Shown: one piece after another, positions 30,345 through 40,712 of the stretch
Layout of the letters: each line of letters starts with the position of its first letter
Position numbering within the stretch: the stretch's first letter is position 1
Translations under genes and position numbers: made by a program
The notes under the pieces: model-generated
What the model saw: the letters and a program-made list of their open reading frames with translations, nothing else
Told to the model about the DNA's origin: nothing
Database searches by the model: none
Source: an uncultured Caulobacterales bacterium
GTDB lineage: Bacteria > Pseudomonadota > Alphaproteobacteria > Caulobacterales > Maricaulaceae
Assembly: GCA_938001915.1 (NCBI GenBank)
Contig: CALLBD010000003.1
Span: 40,969 to 104,968, forward strand
DNA length: 64,000 nt
Reading direction: 5' to 3'

Positions 30345-32090
30345 GTGGTCGATCCTTGGACAATATTCTGGGTTGTTACGACTTTTGGCCTTTATATATT
30401 TATCGCCATTCGCGCCCGTGCGGGTTCGACAGAAGATTTTTACGTTGCGGGACATGATGTCCACCCCGTCATAAATGGCATGGCAACGGGCGCAGATTGG
30501 ATGAGCGCCGCAAGCTTCCTGTCTATGGCCGGACTGATTGCCTTTTTGGGATATGGCGGGTCGGTCTATCTCATGGGCTGGACGGGCGGCTATGTTTTAC
30601 TCGCGCTCCTGCTCGCCCCTTATTTACGCGAATTCGGAAAATTCACCGTGCCGGATTTCGTTGGCGATCGTTATTATTCGAAACTCGCGCGCGTCATCGC
30701 GGTTGTCTGCGCGCTCTTTGTGAGCTTCACCTATATTGCAGGACAGATGAAAGGCGTCGGCGTGGCCTTTTCAGGCTTCCTCGGCGTATCGTTTAATACA
30801 GGCATTTTAATCGGCATGGCGATTGTCTTTTTCTATGCGGTCTTAGGCGGCATGAAAGGCATCACCTATACGCAAGTCGCGCAATATGTCGTGCTGATTT
30901 TCGCTTATACGGTCCCCGCGATATTTATCAGTCTCACCATTACGGGCAATCCAATCCCGCAGCTCGGCTTTATCGGTAATGCGGCGGGCACCGATGTCGG
31001 CATGCTGGAAAAGCTCAATAAGGTTGTCACAGATTTAGGATTTTTAGAATATACCTCAACGGATAAATCTAAATTAGACGTGCTATGTATTACCGCGGCG
31101 CTTATGTTTGGCACGGCAGGCCTGCCCCATGTCATCATCCGGTTTTTCACCGTAGGTAGCGCGCGCGCGGCGCGGAAATCTGCGGGATGGGCGCTCCTCT
31201 TTATCGCCTTGCTTTACACGGTTGCGCCTGCCGTAGGCGCCTTTGCGCGGATGAATTTCGTCGATACCGTCAATGAGGCCACGTATATTGCGGATGCTGA
31301 AAATTACGAGGAACGCGCCGCAGAAATCCTGTTGGACGGCGGCAAGCCCGTGCCCGAATGGTATAAGTCTTGGGAGAAAACGGGCCTACTAGCCTATGAG
31401 GATTTGAATGGTGATGGCATCATGCAATATCGCGGACCCAATGCGCCCGATGGGCTTGCCAATGAAGTTACGCCAAGCCGCGATATTTTCGTGCTGGCCA
31501 ATCCGCAAATTGCGAACTTGCCCAATTGGGTCATTGGTCTGGTGGTCGCGGGCGGGCTCGCGGCCGCGCTCTCGACAGCGGCGGGGCTTTTAATGGTTAT
31601 TAGCTCGGCCGTGTCTCATGATTTACTTAAACGCACCTTCAGGCCAGATATGAGCGAGAAATCAGAAATGCTCGCCGCGCGCATTGCGGCCGCCTTTGCT
31701 GTATTCCTCGCGGGATTGCTTGGGATATTCGCCACCCAATTGCCTTTCGTAGCGCAGGTGGTCGCCTTTGCCTTTGGCCTCGCGGCGGCCTCGCTTTTCC
31801 CCATCATATTCCTTGGTATTTTCTGGAAACGTATGAACAAAGAAGGCGCAATCGCGGCCATGCTGACGGGATTGATTACGACCTTTAGCTATATTTATTA
31901 TTTCAAATTTGGCGGCGGCGCTGCAGATAGCTGGCTTTTCGGCGTCTCCCCCGAAGGCATAGGTTTTGTGTTTATGTGGCTCGCCATCGGGGTCGGTATC
32001 GCCGTGTCTCTGGTCACGCCGCCGCCGCCAAAAGCCATTCAAGATTTGGTGCAGGATATCCGCATCCCAGGAAATCGGGGGGCACTATGA
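30345..32090 (+). CDS. Sodium:solute symporter (ActP/VC_2705-like cation acetate symporter family)
   Basis: Multi-TM; EDFYVAGHDVHPVINGMATGADWMSAASFLSMAGLI; ALSTAAGLLMVISSAVSHDL. Confidence 0.93.
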   Translation: MVDPWTIFWVVTTFGLYIFIAIRARAGSTEDFYVAGHDVHPVINGMATGADWMSAASFLSMAGLIAFLGYGGSVYLMGWTGGYVLLALLLAPYLREFGKFTVPDFVGDRYYSKLARVIAVVCALFVSFTYIAGQMKGVGVAFSGFLGVSFNTGILIGMAIVFFYAVLGGMKGITYTQVAQYVVLIFAYTVPAIFISLTITGNPIPQLGFIGNAAGTDVGMLEKLNKVVTDLGFLEYTSTDKSKLDVLCITAALMFGTAGLPHVIIRFFTVGSARAARKSAGWALLFIALLYTVAPAVGAFARMNFVDTVNEATYIADAENYEERAAEILLDGGKPVPEWYKSWEKTGLLAYEDLNGDGIMQYRGPNAPDGLANEVTPSRDIFVLANPQIANLPNWVIGLVVAGGLAAALSTAAGLLMVISSAVSHDLLKRTFRPDMSEKSEMLAARIAAAFAVFLAGLLGIFATQLPFVAQVVAFAFGLAAASLFPIIFLGIFWKRMNKEGAIAAMLTGLITTFSYIYYFKFGGGAADSWLFGVSPEGIGFVFMWLAIGVGIAVSLVTPPPPKAIQDLVQDIRIPGNRGAL

Positions 32091-32179
32091 CATCGCTCGG
32101 GTTACTACGGGAGGTCTTCATTGAACGCTTGACGCGGACGGCCGAACGGGCAAACACGGCGAGTGCCGAAGATGTCTAA
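32087..32179 (+). CDS. Possible 30-aa micro-ORF coupled to the symporter (MTSLGLLREVFIERLTRTAERANTASAEDV)
   Basis: ATG overlaps the symporter TGA (ATGA at 32087-32090); ends just before kdsA. Confidence 0.35.
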   Translation: MTSLGLLREVFIERLTRTAERANTASAEDV

Positions 32180-33059
32180 GAGGACAGCAGGAATGCAAAA
32201 GCTTTCACTTCACAACACGCGCTGGTCTATCGGGGGCAAAGCGCCCTTAGCCGTTATTGCGGGCTTAAATGTGCTCGAAGATATCGGTCTCGCGCTCGAA
32301 ATCGGGACCGAGTTAAAACGCATATGCAAAGACCTTGGCCTGCCTTACGCCTTTAAGGCCAGCTTTGACAAAGCCAATCGCTCCTCCATAAAATCCTATC
32401 GCGGTCCTGGAATGGCGGCAGGGCTTGAGATGTTGGCGCGGGTAAAGTCGGAACTCAACGTGCCCATTTGCACAGATGTTCACACGCCCGAACAATCCGA
32501 GCCCGTCGCAGAAATTGCAGAGCTGGTGCAGCTTCCCGCCTTCCTCTGTCGGCAAACGGATTTGGTTGTGGCTATGGCTGAAGCCACGCAAGCGGCGGGC
32601 GGTATTTTACACGTCAAAAAGGCGCAATTCCTTGCACCGTGGGATGTGAAAAATATTGTCTCAAAAATCGGCGAAGTCGCGCCAGATTTAGGGGTCATCC
32701 TCTGTGAGCGCGGCACGAGTTTCGGCTATAATAATCTTGTCGTCGATATGCTCGGCGTTCAGGCCATGCAGGCTTTGGGCGTACCCGTCACCATTGACGC
32801 CACCCATGCCGCACAGCTCCCCGGCGCGGACCCGCGCACCTCAGGCGCGTCGACGGGGGGGCGCAGAGAGGGCGTGCCAATTATTGCGAAATCTGCCGTT
32901 GCTGCGGGCGCAAATGGTGTCTTTCTTGAGTTTCATACGGACCCGGATGCCGCGCTGTGCGACGCGCCAAGCTGTCTGCCGATTGACGGGGCCGCGGCAT
33001 TAATGAAAACGCTGAAACAGATTCACGAAACGGTCACGGCGGAAGGAGAATATTTATAG
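32163..33059 (+). CDS. kdsA: 3-deoxy-8-phosphooctulonate synthase (true start possibly 32172 or 32193)
   Basis: FKASFDKANRSSIKSYRGPG, PICTDVHTPEQ, LQLPAFLCRQTDLV, KKAQFLAPWDVKNI, CERGTSFGYNNLVVDM. Confidence 0.96.
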   Translation: MPKMSKRTAGMQKLSLHNTRWSIGGKAPLAVIAGLNVLEDIGLALEIGTELKRICKDLGLPYAFKASFDKANRSSIKSYRGPGMAAGLEMLARVKSELNVPICTDVHTPEQSEPVAEIAELVQLPAFLCRQTDLVVAMAEATQAAGGILHVKKAQFLAPWDVKNIVSKIGEVAPDLGVILCERGTSFGYNNLVVDMLGVQAMQALGVPVTIDATHAAQLPGADPRTSGASTGGRREGVPIIAKSAVAAGANGVFLEFHTDPDAALCDAPSCLPIDGAAALMKTLKQIHETVTAEGEYL

Positions 33060-34169
33060 GGTGTCGAGAGCGGCTTGAATGATCTTATCTTGGTCAGATT
33101 CTGGCAGATAGGGATGCATCGGCAGGCTAACAACGTGATTACGGCAGGCCAGCGTATTGGGCAGACCCTGACCCGATATCGGAAAATCCTGATAGGCGGC
33201 GTGCAAATGAATAGGGAGCGGATAATAGCGCGCTGTTGGAATATCCCGCGCTTTCATCTCCGCTGAAAATGCCTCAGCATTGGGCACTTCGATTGTATAT
33301 TGCGCCCAGGTTGAAATCACATCAGCATCAATTTTTGGAACGCGCATTACAAAAGGCTTCAAACCCTCAGAATAGCGCGCCGCGATGATATTTCGCCGGG
33401 CTATTTCATCCTCAAACACGGCCAATTTCGGGAGTAAGATAGCGGCTTGCAGCGTATCAAGCCGCGAATTTATACCAATATAATCGCTATCAAAGGGCGT
33501 CTCACTCCGCCCATGAAATCGGAGCGAGCGTAGGATCTCATTTAACGCGTCATCATTCGTCAGCACCGCGCCGCCATCCCCGTAACAGCCCAAAGGTTTA
33601 GCGGGGAAAAAGCTCGTGGTTTGCACGTCCGCCCATGCCAAAGGATGCAAGCCCCCCCGCGCGGAACCAAAGCCTTGCGCGCTATCAGAAATGACTTTCA
33701 AACCCGCGGCGCGGGCTATCGGTGCTAAAGCTGGGTAATCTGCACATTGGCCAAAAAGATCGACTATAATTACAGCGCGCGGCGTCAGCTGAGTTTGTTT
33801 CTGCACTTGCGAAATAGCCCTCCGCAAGCTCTCCGCATCCATATTATATGTCTCGCGATCTATATCGACAAAGACAGGCGTGGCGCCGCGCAATGCAATG
33901 ACTTCCGCCGTGGCACAATATGAAAAGGACGGGCAAAACACCGCGTCGCCCGGGCCGATGTCCCACGCCATCAAAGGCAAGCTAATTGCATCAGTACCAT
34001 TCGCGCAGCTGATGGCATGTTTGGCCGTCACAAATGCCGCTAGCTTGTCTTCAAACTCAGCGACCTGCGGGCCAAGAATATAGCGGCCATGGCGGAGCAC
34101 ATCCGCGATGCCAGCGTCAATCTCAGCTTTGAGGCGCCGTTGTTGGGCATGGAGGTCGATAAATTGCAT
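33054..34169 (-). CDS. DegT/DnrJ/EryC1/StrS-family PLP aminotransferase
   Basis: FIDLHAQQRRLKAEIDAGIADVLRHGRYILGPQVAEFE…ISDSAQGFGS…TTSFFPAKPLGCYGDGGAV. Confidence 0.94.
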   Translation of the reverse strand: MQFIDLHAQQRRLKAEIDAGIADVLRHGRYILGPQVAEFEDKLAAFVTAKHAISCANGTDAISLPLMAWDIGPGDAVFCPSFSYCATAEVIALRGATPVFVDIDRETYNMDAESLRRAISQVQKQTQLTPRAVIIVDLFGQCADYPALAPIARAAGLKVISDSAQGFGSARGGLHPLAWADVQTTSFFPAKPLGCYGDGGAVLTNDDALNEILRSLRFHGRSETPFDSDYIGINSRLDTLQAAILLPKLAVFEDEIARRNIIAARYSEGLKPFVMRVPKIDADVISTWAQYTIEVPNAEAFSAEMKARDIPTARYYPLPIHLHAAYQDFPISGQGLPNTLACRNHVVSLPMHPYLPESDQDKIIQAALDTL

Positions 34170-34286
34170 GAACTCGAATCTCTAAATTATCTTACCTTGA
34201 TATAGGCCGCACACGACAAAGATCACCAACACTTATGATTTCATTATTAAACATCTAAGGGACCCAATCTCGGAAATGAAATTCTA

Positions 34287-35582
34287 TCAGCGCGTATCAT
34301 TTCGGGTTTGCGCCAAGACTAAGGCGCGGAAATCATCGTGAATTTGCGGGTCAGCGGCACTGAAAAATTGCAACATGATTATGCCAATCGCCTTATTTTT
34401 AGGGTCCACCCAAAAATTTGTTCGCGCCGCTCCACCCCATCCAAATTGCCCTGGATATCGTCCCTGCGCAGCCTCCAATTCTGGCGTCGTTGTAATTTGG
34501 ACCGAGCCGCCATACCCAAAACCCGTGCCTGTATCGCCCCCAATCCAAGGCAAAAGAGCAGGTACATCCCCGAGATGATCCGTCATCATCAATCTTACCG
34601 TTTCGGCCTTCAAAATACGCCCCCCCTCGTAGGTTCCCTCATTGAGCAACATGCGTGCAAATTTCAGCCAATCATCGGTGGTAGATACTAATCCGCCGCC
34701 GCCTGATTCAAATTTCCCAGGCTCGGTGAAGGGCGAAATCTGACCATCTTCCGCGAGGGTAAAGCTTCCATCAGCTCGCAAGAGGTAATTTGAGGCAAAG
34801 CGCGGTTTAAGTTCTGCGGAAACTTGGAAGCTTGTCTCTGTCATCCCCAAGGGGCCAAAAAAACGCGCTTGCATTGCCTCGCCCAAAGTTTGGCCGGTGA
34901 CCACTTCGGCAATACGGCCTAAAATATCGATGGAATAGGAATAAAACCACTGCTCCCCCGGCTGACCCAGTAGCGGCAAAGCTGGCATTTTTTCCATATT
35001 ATCGGCCATGCCCGTTTGCGGGTTAAAGAGATCCGCTTGCGCCCAAGCGTCTTCAATCGGATTGCCACCGAAAATCCCATAGGCCATTCCAGCGCGGTGA
35101 AGCAGGAGGTCTTCTATCGTCATGGGGCGAGTTTGATCTTCAAATATGGATTGGCCGTCAGGTCCGCGGCTCACAACTTTCATCGCGGCCAGCTGCGGGA
35201 TATATTTTGCCGCGGGGTCAGTGAGGGCGAGTTTGCCTTCCTCCATCAAGTCCATAATCAGAGCGGAGGTCACTGGCTTGGTCATAGAATAAACGCGGTA
35301 GAGCGTATCGGATGTCACGGGCGTCTCTCGTTCACGGTCAGCGAGGCCAAAACTATTGCGGTAGACCGTTTGCCCTTCATCGAACACTAAGGCTTGAACG
35401 CCAATAACGTCGCCGCGCGCAACTGCGCTAGAGAGCAAATCATCCATAGCGGCTACATCGAACCTAACCGAAGCAGCGGTGCTAGACGGCGCGATAAGTT
35501 TTGACGAAGCGTCTATGTCTGGCGTGCAGGCTGCGCCTGTCAGAATGAACAGCGGGAGACACAAAGGTTTGAAATTTATCAT
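34287..35582 (-). CDS. Serine hydrolase, class C beta-lactamase-fold lipoprotein-like
   Basis: Lipobox-like LTGAAC; YRVYSMTKPVTS (SxxK), WFYSYSIDILG (YxN-like), GFGYGGSV. Confidence 0.9.
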   Translation of the reverse strand: MINFKPLCLPLFILTGAACTPDIDASSKLIAPSSTAASVRFDVAAMDDLLSSAVARGDVIGVQALVFDEGQTVYRNSFGLADRERETPVTSDTLYRVYSMTKPVTSALIMDLMEEGKLALTDPAAKYIPQLAAMKVVSRGPDGQSIFEDQTRPMTIEDLLLHRAGMAYGIFGGNPIEDAWAQADLFNPQTGMADNMEKMPALPLLGQPGEQWFYSYSIDILGRIAEVVTGQTLGEAMQARFFGPLGMTETSFQVSAELKPRFASNYLLRADGSFTLAEDGQISPFTEPGKFESGGGGLVSTTDDWLKFARMLLNEGTYEGGRILKAETVRLMMTDHLGDVPALLPWIGGDTGTGFGYGGSVQITTTPELEAAQGRYPGQFGWGGAARTNFWVDPKNKAIGIIMLQFFSAADPQIHDDFRALVLAQTRNDTR

Positions 35583-35646
35583 ATGCTGACTGTGCGGCTT
35601 TTCACGCTCTGGTCAAGTCTAGCGAACTCATGCAAACACGCAGACT

Positions 35647-36417
35647 ATGAAATGGGTCCACCGCATAATTTTTCTCGGCATCACGCTTTATTCTATGTTG
35701 GCCGCAACCGCTTACGGCGTACAACGCAAGCTGCTCTATCTTCCGCCCAATATCATATATTCCGCGCCGACAGATATGATGGAGGTGAAAACAAAGGACA
35801 ATCATTTGGGATGGTATAGTCCCGCCCAAAATGACCTTCCCACTGTCATGGTTTTTCATGGAAATGCCTCTGCTATTGACAGCAATCTCCATATTTTTCG
35901 CGATTTACGGAGCGCGGGTTATGGGGTCTGGTCGGTTGGATACCCCGGATATCCTGGTATAGAAGGAACGCCTAGTCAGAGACATATCGTTGCTGCAGCC
36001 ATAGACCAATACAAGCATTTAACCCGCTTAGGCGTGAAGCGCATCGTATTTTATGGCACATCTTTAGGCAGCGGCGCGGCGGCGCAACTCGCGGCGCATC
36101 ATCCGCCGGACCTCTTAATTTTGGATGCGCCGTTCAATTCAATCTCAGACATGGCACGGAAAAATATAGGAATATTGCCGGTAGATATTTTACTGAAAGA
36201 TCAGTGGCGGTCGGACAAAGCCCTGAGCGGTTTAACAGTTCCGCTCATATGGATTCATGGTACGGAGGACAAAGTCGTGCCCCTTACGCAAGGCCAAAAA
36301 CTTTATGACGGATATAGAGGTCCAAAATCGGCCCATATTATTCCTGGGGCAAACCATATTAATACCTGGCTAAAGGGCGGGCGGGAAACCGTCTTGGACG
36401 CCTTAGAAAGCCGCTAA
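35647..36417 (+). CDS. Alpha/beta hydrolase (BEM46-like)
   Basis: MVFHGNAS, GYPGYPGIEGTPSQ, FYGTSLGSGAA, IHGTEDKVVP, GANHIN. Confidence 0.9.
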   Translation: MKWVHRIIFLGITLYSMLAATAYGVQRKLLYLPPNIIYSAPTDMMEVKTKDNHLGWYSPAQNDLPTVMVFHGNASAIDSNLHIFRDLRSAGYGVWSVGYPGYPGIEGTPSQRHIVAAAIDQYKHLTRLGVKRIVFYGTSLGSGAAAQLAAHHPPDLLILDAPFNSISDMARKNIGILPVDILLKDQWRSDKALSGLTVPLIWIHGTEDKVVPLTQGQKLYDGYRGPKSAHIIPGANHINTWLKGGRETVLDALESR

Positions 36418-36458
36418 AATCTTGGCCGCATTAACCTATTGGTTTTACTCTCTGTGCC

Positions 36459-37415
36459 ATGTATTTTTTCAACATGACCCCACCTCTCGCGCTCGACTCA
36501 ATTTCTAAATCCTTTGGCGGTAAGGCGGCGGTGCAAGACGTCTCTTTCACGGTTGAGCCTGGGCAAATTGTCGGGTTTCTAGGACCGAATGGAGCAGGAA
36601 AAACCACAACACTCCGCATGGCACTTGGGCTTATCAAACCTGACACCGGATCTGTTAAACTTTTTGGCGAAACACCTGGAGAAAATGCCTTTGGACGGGT
36701 GGGTTTTCTCCCCGAAGAACGCGGTCTATATAAAAAACAAACCGCGCGTGAGGCGATTGCCCATATGGCGCGCCTAAATGGGATAAAAAAGAGAGCCGCC
36801 GTTACGCTCGCGGATGAGCTTTTAGATCGCTACGGCCTCGGCGAGGCGAAACGTAAGAAGAATAAAGATATGTCCAAAGGGATGGCGCAGAAAGTCCAGC
36901 TCTTGGCCGCCATTGCTCATGACCCCGAATTTCATATTCTTGACGAGCCTTTTTCAGGGCTCGATCCCGTCAATCAACAGGTCTTAGAAGATATGGTCAG
37001 AGAAATTGCGCGGCGTGATCGCACCATAATTTTTTCAACCCATGTCATGGAACATGCGGAGCGGCTCTGTGACCGCATTATCCTGATGGCGTCTGGGCGT
37101 AAAGTTTTTGACGGCACGACCAAAGAGGTCTTAGCCCATGCCCCAAGACGCGTAAATTTAGCATCCGATATGGCGGGATTAAAAGACCTTGTTGAACCTT
37201 TTGCGAGCACCGTAGATGAGCACGAAGATGGGTCCTTATCCTTGATATTAAAACCAACTGCTCAGGCACATGATATTTTGGAACGGTCCGTCGCCCAAGG
37301 TCTGCCCCTTACCCAATATGAACCGATCCGTCCCACGCTACACGAAGCTTTTGTCACCTTGGTTGGCGAGGACGTTCGGCAAGATATGGATATCACTGAG
37401 GGGGCCACAACATGA
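36459..37415 (+). CDS. ABC transporter ATP-binding protein (NatA-like)
   Basis: GFLGPNGAGKTTTLRM, SKGMAQKVQLLAAIAHDPEFHILDEPFSGLDP, STHVMEHAERLCDRI. Confidence 0.95.
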   Translation: MYFFNMTPPLALDSISKSFGGKAAVQDVSFTVEPGQIVGFLGPNGAGKTTTLRMALGLIKPDTGSVKLFGETPGENAFGRVGFLPEERGLYKKQTAREAIAHMARLNGIKKRAAVTLADELLDRYGLGEAKRKKNKDMSKGMAQKVQLLAAIAHDPEFHILDEPFSGLDPVNQQVLEDMVREIARRDRTIIFSTHVMEHAERLCDRIILMASGRKVFDGTTKEVLAHAPRRVNLASDMAGLKDLVEPFASTVDEHEDGSLSLILKPTAQAHDILERSVAQGLPLTQYEPIRPTLHEAFVTLVGEDVRQDMDITEGATT

Positions 37416-38893
37416 GTTTCTTGCCTCGCATTAGCCTTCGCCGCACCTTCCTCATCGCGCGGCGAGATTATCTGGGATATGTCAAGACATGGGGCTTTTG
37501 GCTGTCTTTCCTCTTGCCCTTTATTTTTGGAGGATTTGCCTTCATCGCGGCGACCTCTGATATTGATTTGACGCCCACGCAATATGTGACCGTCATTGAT
37601 GAAACGGGGCTCCATGCCGAGCGCTTTTATGACCTCTATGATGAAGAGCTAGAAGAACAGGCACAGGCCGCTTTATCAACCAAAGCGTTCTTCATCCAGG
37701 ACAAAAACAAACGCCAGACATTTCAACGTATTTTGCGCGCCGATGGCACGAAAGCGGCGCAAAACTATATTTCCGAAAACATCCCGGGAGTCTCAACCAA
37801 GTATGAGGAACCCGTCCCAGCTTTTAAGTTCACGGACCCGCCCGCCGATAATTTGAAGGATTTACTCCCCTATCTCCGCGGTGAGATACAAATGACGATA
37901 GATGACAAACCAGCTAACTTAGGCGGGCTAATTATTTTCAAATCTAGCGACAATCCTAGTGAGCCAGACACGCAATATTGGTCGACAAATGTGAATAAGT
38001 TGGACGCGCCAAATCTAACAAATCGATATCTACGCCGTCTCGCCAGAACGAATTACCTCGAGCCAAAAGGACTAAGCGTTAAGGAGATCGATCGTAGGAT
38101 TGCCCTAGCGGCAGAAACCTCGACATTTAACCCTGTGAAAACTGAAGCGGCAGACCAAGGCGTCAACAAAAGCGACACCGTGCCGTTTTTGGTTGCTACG
38201 GTACTGGCTTTTATGTTGTGGCTTACGGTCTTCTCAGGCGCCTATATGTTATTGACCTCTATGCTAGAAGAGAAGCTCAATAAACTCTTGGAGATGATGC
38301 TCGCGACAACACGGTTTTCAGAGATAATTTTGGGGAAATTAGTGGGCGTGGCTGCCCTCACGCTATCGATGATGGCGCCTTATATTGTGCTGGGGATTGG
38401 CGGCGTACTGGGCTATGTATTTTACGGGGCCGACCAAGATGTCGTCAAAGGGCTGATATCTGCGTTTAACGCAAAGATGATAATATTCCTGATTATAAAT
38501 TTGCTTCTCGGTTATATTCTCTATGGCGCATTTTTCATTGCGCTGGGGTCCTTATCCTCCTCAATGCAGGACGCCCAAACATTGACAACGCCGATTTTAT
38601 TTATCCTCATGGCCTGCGTACCTGTTATCTTCTTGGGGATGACGGCCCCCGATAGTCCTCTCCTCAAAATCGCGACTTTCATTCCTTTCTCAGCCCCCTT
38701 CGCAATCATTGTGCGCCTGCCTTCCGACCCGCCGCTTTGGGAGCTTTTACTCTCCACAGGATTTTTGACACTCCTTTGTATCGGCACGATAGCTTTGGCG
38801 GGGCGTATCTTCAGATATGGTGTTTTATCTGGCGCAGGCGCAGGTGTTGTCATCGCTTGGTTCAAACGCGTCATATTGCGCCGTAAAGCCTAG
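37412..38893 (+). CDS. ABC transporter permease (NatB/ABC-2 type)
   Basis: ATGA overlap with the ATPase gene; multi-TM; EEKLNKLLEMMLATTRFSEIILGKLVGV. Confidence 0.93.
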   Translation: MSFLPRISLRRTFLIARRDYLGYVKTWGFWLSFLLPFIFGGFAFIAATSDIDLTPTQYVTVIDETGLHAERFYDLYDEELEEQAQAALSTKAFFIQDKNKRQTFQRILRADGTKAAQNYISENIPGVSTKYEEPVPAFKFTDPPADNLKDLLPYLRGEIQMTIDDKPANLGGLIIFKSSDNPSEPDTQYWSTNVNKLDAPNLTNRYLRRLARTNYLEPKGLSVKEIDRRIALAAETSTFNPVKTEAADQGVNKSDTVPFLVATVLAFMLWLTVFSGAYMLLTSMLEEKLNKLLEMMLATTRFSEIILGKLVGVAALTLSMMAPYIVLGIGGVLGYVFYGADQDVVKGLISAFNAKMIIFLIINLLLGYILYGAFFIALGSLSSSMQDAQTLTTPILFILMACVPVIFLGMTAPDSPLLKIATFIPFSAPFAIIVRLPSDPPLWELLLSTGFLTLLCIGTIALAGRIFRYGVLSGAGAGVVIAWFKRVILRRKA

Positions 38894-38928
38894 GTGACTT
38901 TTCCGCTCCGCTTTCCTATGTATGCCGC

Positions 38929-39627
38929 ATGAGCCGACCCGACGAAATCCGAGATGCTATATTAAAAGCCGCATTGAAAATTGCGCCATTCGAAGGCTGG
39001 AGTCATTTAACCCTGAAGCGGGCCGTCCGAGATGCGGGCTTTCCAGAGGGGTCTGAAGAGCTCTATTTTGAAAATGGTTTATCAGATTTACTGAACCATT
39101 GGTCCGACGCTTTAAATGCGCAAGCCGAGCAGGAAATTCAGGCGCTAGACTTAGGGGCATTAAAAATCCGAGACCGGATAACACAAGCGGTGCTTTTGCG
39201 GTTGGAGGCAATTGGACCGCATGAGGAAGCGGCCAGGCGCGCCTCTGCCCGTCTGGTCCTACCCGACCTAGCACCAACGGGCCTAAAGCAAATTTGGAAT
39301 GCGGCAGATATGATCTGGCGCGCGATAGGCGACACATCAACAGATGGGAATTACTATTCGAAACGCACAATTCTTTCTTCTGTAATTTGGTCAACGCTGC
39401 CTATTTGGCTCTCTGATCAATCTGATGATAAATCCGCGGCCCGCACTTTTCTGGACGCACGGATAGAAAATGTCATGGCGTTTGAAAAGCTAAAATGGCG
39501 CGTGAAAGGCTTCACTAAAGATATGCCTGACCCCGCTGAAATCTTAGGGCAGCTCAGATATGGTGGGTCAGAGATTTTCTCGCGCCGTAGAAAAGGCCGC
39601 GCGCGAAGACGACGTTATTCGCGTTGA
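38929..39627 (+). CDS. COQ9-family protein
   Basis: RDAILKAALKIAPFEGWSHLTLKRAVRDAGFPEG…DMIWRAIGDTSTDGNYYSKRTILSSVIWSTLPIWL. Confidence 0.93.
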   Translation: MSRPDEIRDAILKAALKIAPFEGWSHLTLKRAVRDAGFPEGSEELYFENGLSDLLNHWSDALNAQAEQEIQALDLGALKIRDRITQAVLLRLEAIGPHEEAARRASARLVLPDLAPTGLKQIWNAADMIWRAIGDTSTDGNYYSKRTILSSVIWSTLPIWLSDQSDDKSAARTFLDARIENVMAFEKLKWRVKGFTKDMPDPAEILGQLRYGGSEIFSRRRKGRARRRRYSR

Positions 39628-40712
39628 GGCGTTGTTTGGGCCTGCTGCCAAAGCTGGGTCGCTATATCTTTAAAATTCTCCGATATGTCGGTATTTGCCG
39701 CTGCAACGGGCTGCCCTGCGTCACCGCTTTCTCGAATAGATAACGCTAATGGCGCAGCACCGAGATAATTTATATTAGACGCCTCTGCCTCAGTTTTAGC
39801 GCCGTCCTTGCCAAAAATATGATGCGACGTGCCGCACTCACTACAGGTGAAAACCGCCATATTTTCAATAAGGCCCAAGACGGGAATATCGACTTTTTCG
39901 AACATAGCGACGCCTTTGCGCGCGTCTAGCAAGGCTAGGTCTTGCGGCGTGGAAACAATAACGGCTCCATTCGGTTTTACATCCTGCGCGAGCCCAAGCT
40001 GCGCATCCCCTGTGCCAGGCGGCATATCAATCAGCAAAGCATCTAATTCACCCCAATCCACATCCCATAACATCCGCGCAATCGCCCCTTGAACGAGCGG
40101 GCCGCGCCAAACAATGGGACTGTCATCGGGCGTCAAATACCCAATCGACATTGTCTGAATGCCGTATGCTTCGATAGGGACAATAATATTCCGAGCGCCC
40201 GCCTTAATTGTGCGAGCTTGTTGCCCGGTTGTGCCAAATAACATTGGCAGGCTAGGCCCATGAATATCCGCATCTAATAGACCAATTTTCAAGCCTGAAC
40301 GACTTAAGGCTACGGCCAAATTCGCAGCCATGGTGGATTTGCCGACACCTCCTTTCGCGGATGAAATAGCCAAAATACGCTTGACGTCACCATCACCTTG
40401 TACGCCTTCGGGTCGGCGGGCTTGATGGGGGTTTGGGCGCGGTCGGCTTGCCATTTGAGGTCCCGCCTTATGCGCCGATAAAATAACTTGGGCTTTGGTC
40501 ACGCCCTCTAGAGCCTCGAGAACCGATTGCGCCGTTTCTCGTATGGGGAAGAAGTTTTCGGCCTGAGGCGGCGGAATTTGGAGAACGGCCTGCAATGTTC
40601 CGTCCACAAATTCTAGGCTAGCCAACCGTCCGCTTGAAATGATATCGCCGTCCTTAATGGGGTCTGCGATGTTAGAGAGCGCTTTGAGAGCAAGGTCTTC
40701 GGAATAAGTCAT
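39615..40712 (-). CDS. apbC: Mrp/NBP35-family iron-sulfur cluster carrier ATPase (ApbC)
   Basis: ISSAKGGVGKSTMAANLAVALSRSGLKIGLLDADIHGPSLPMLFG. ORF extends to 40757 but the ATG at 40712 is coupled (TAATG) to the upstream gene. Confidence 0.95.
   Translation of the reverse strand: MTYSEDLALKALSNIADPIKDGDIISSGRLASLEFVDGTLQAVLQIPPPQAENFFPIRETAQSVLEALEGVTKAQVILSAHKAGPQMASRPRPNPHQARRPEGVQGDGDVKRILAISSAKGGVGKSTMAANLAVALSRSGLKIGLLDADIHGPSLPMLFGTTGQQARTIKAGARNIIVPIEAYGIQTMSIGYLTPDDSPIVWRGPLVQGAIARMLWDVDWGELDALLIDMPPGTGDAQLGLAQDVKPNGAVIVSTPQDLALLDARKGVAMFEKVDIPVLGLIENMAVFTCSECGTSHHIFGKDGAKTEAEASNINYLGAAPLALSIRESGDAGQPVAAANTDISENFKDIATQLWQQAQTTPQRE

Noticed and set aside
36459-38893. ABC ATPase/permease pair as a toxin or antibiotic exporter with nearby biosynthetic genes
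   Set aside because: Looks like generic NatAB-type exporter; neighbours are housekeeping genes.
39615-39627. 13-bp tail-to-tail overlap of COQ9 and apbC genes
   Set aside because: Short convergent overlaps are common in compact bacterial genomes and need no special explanation.
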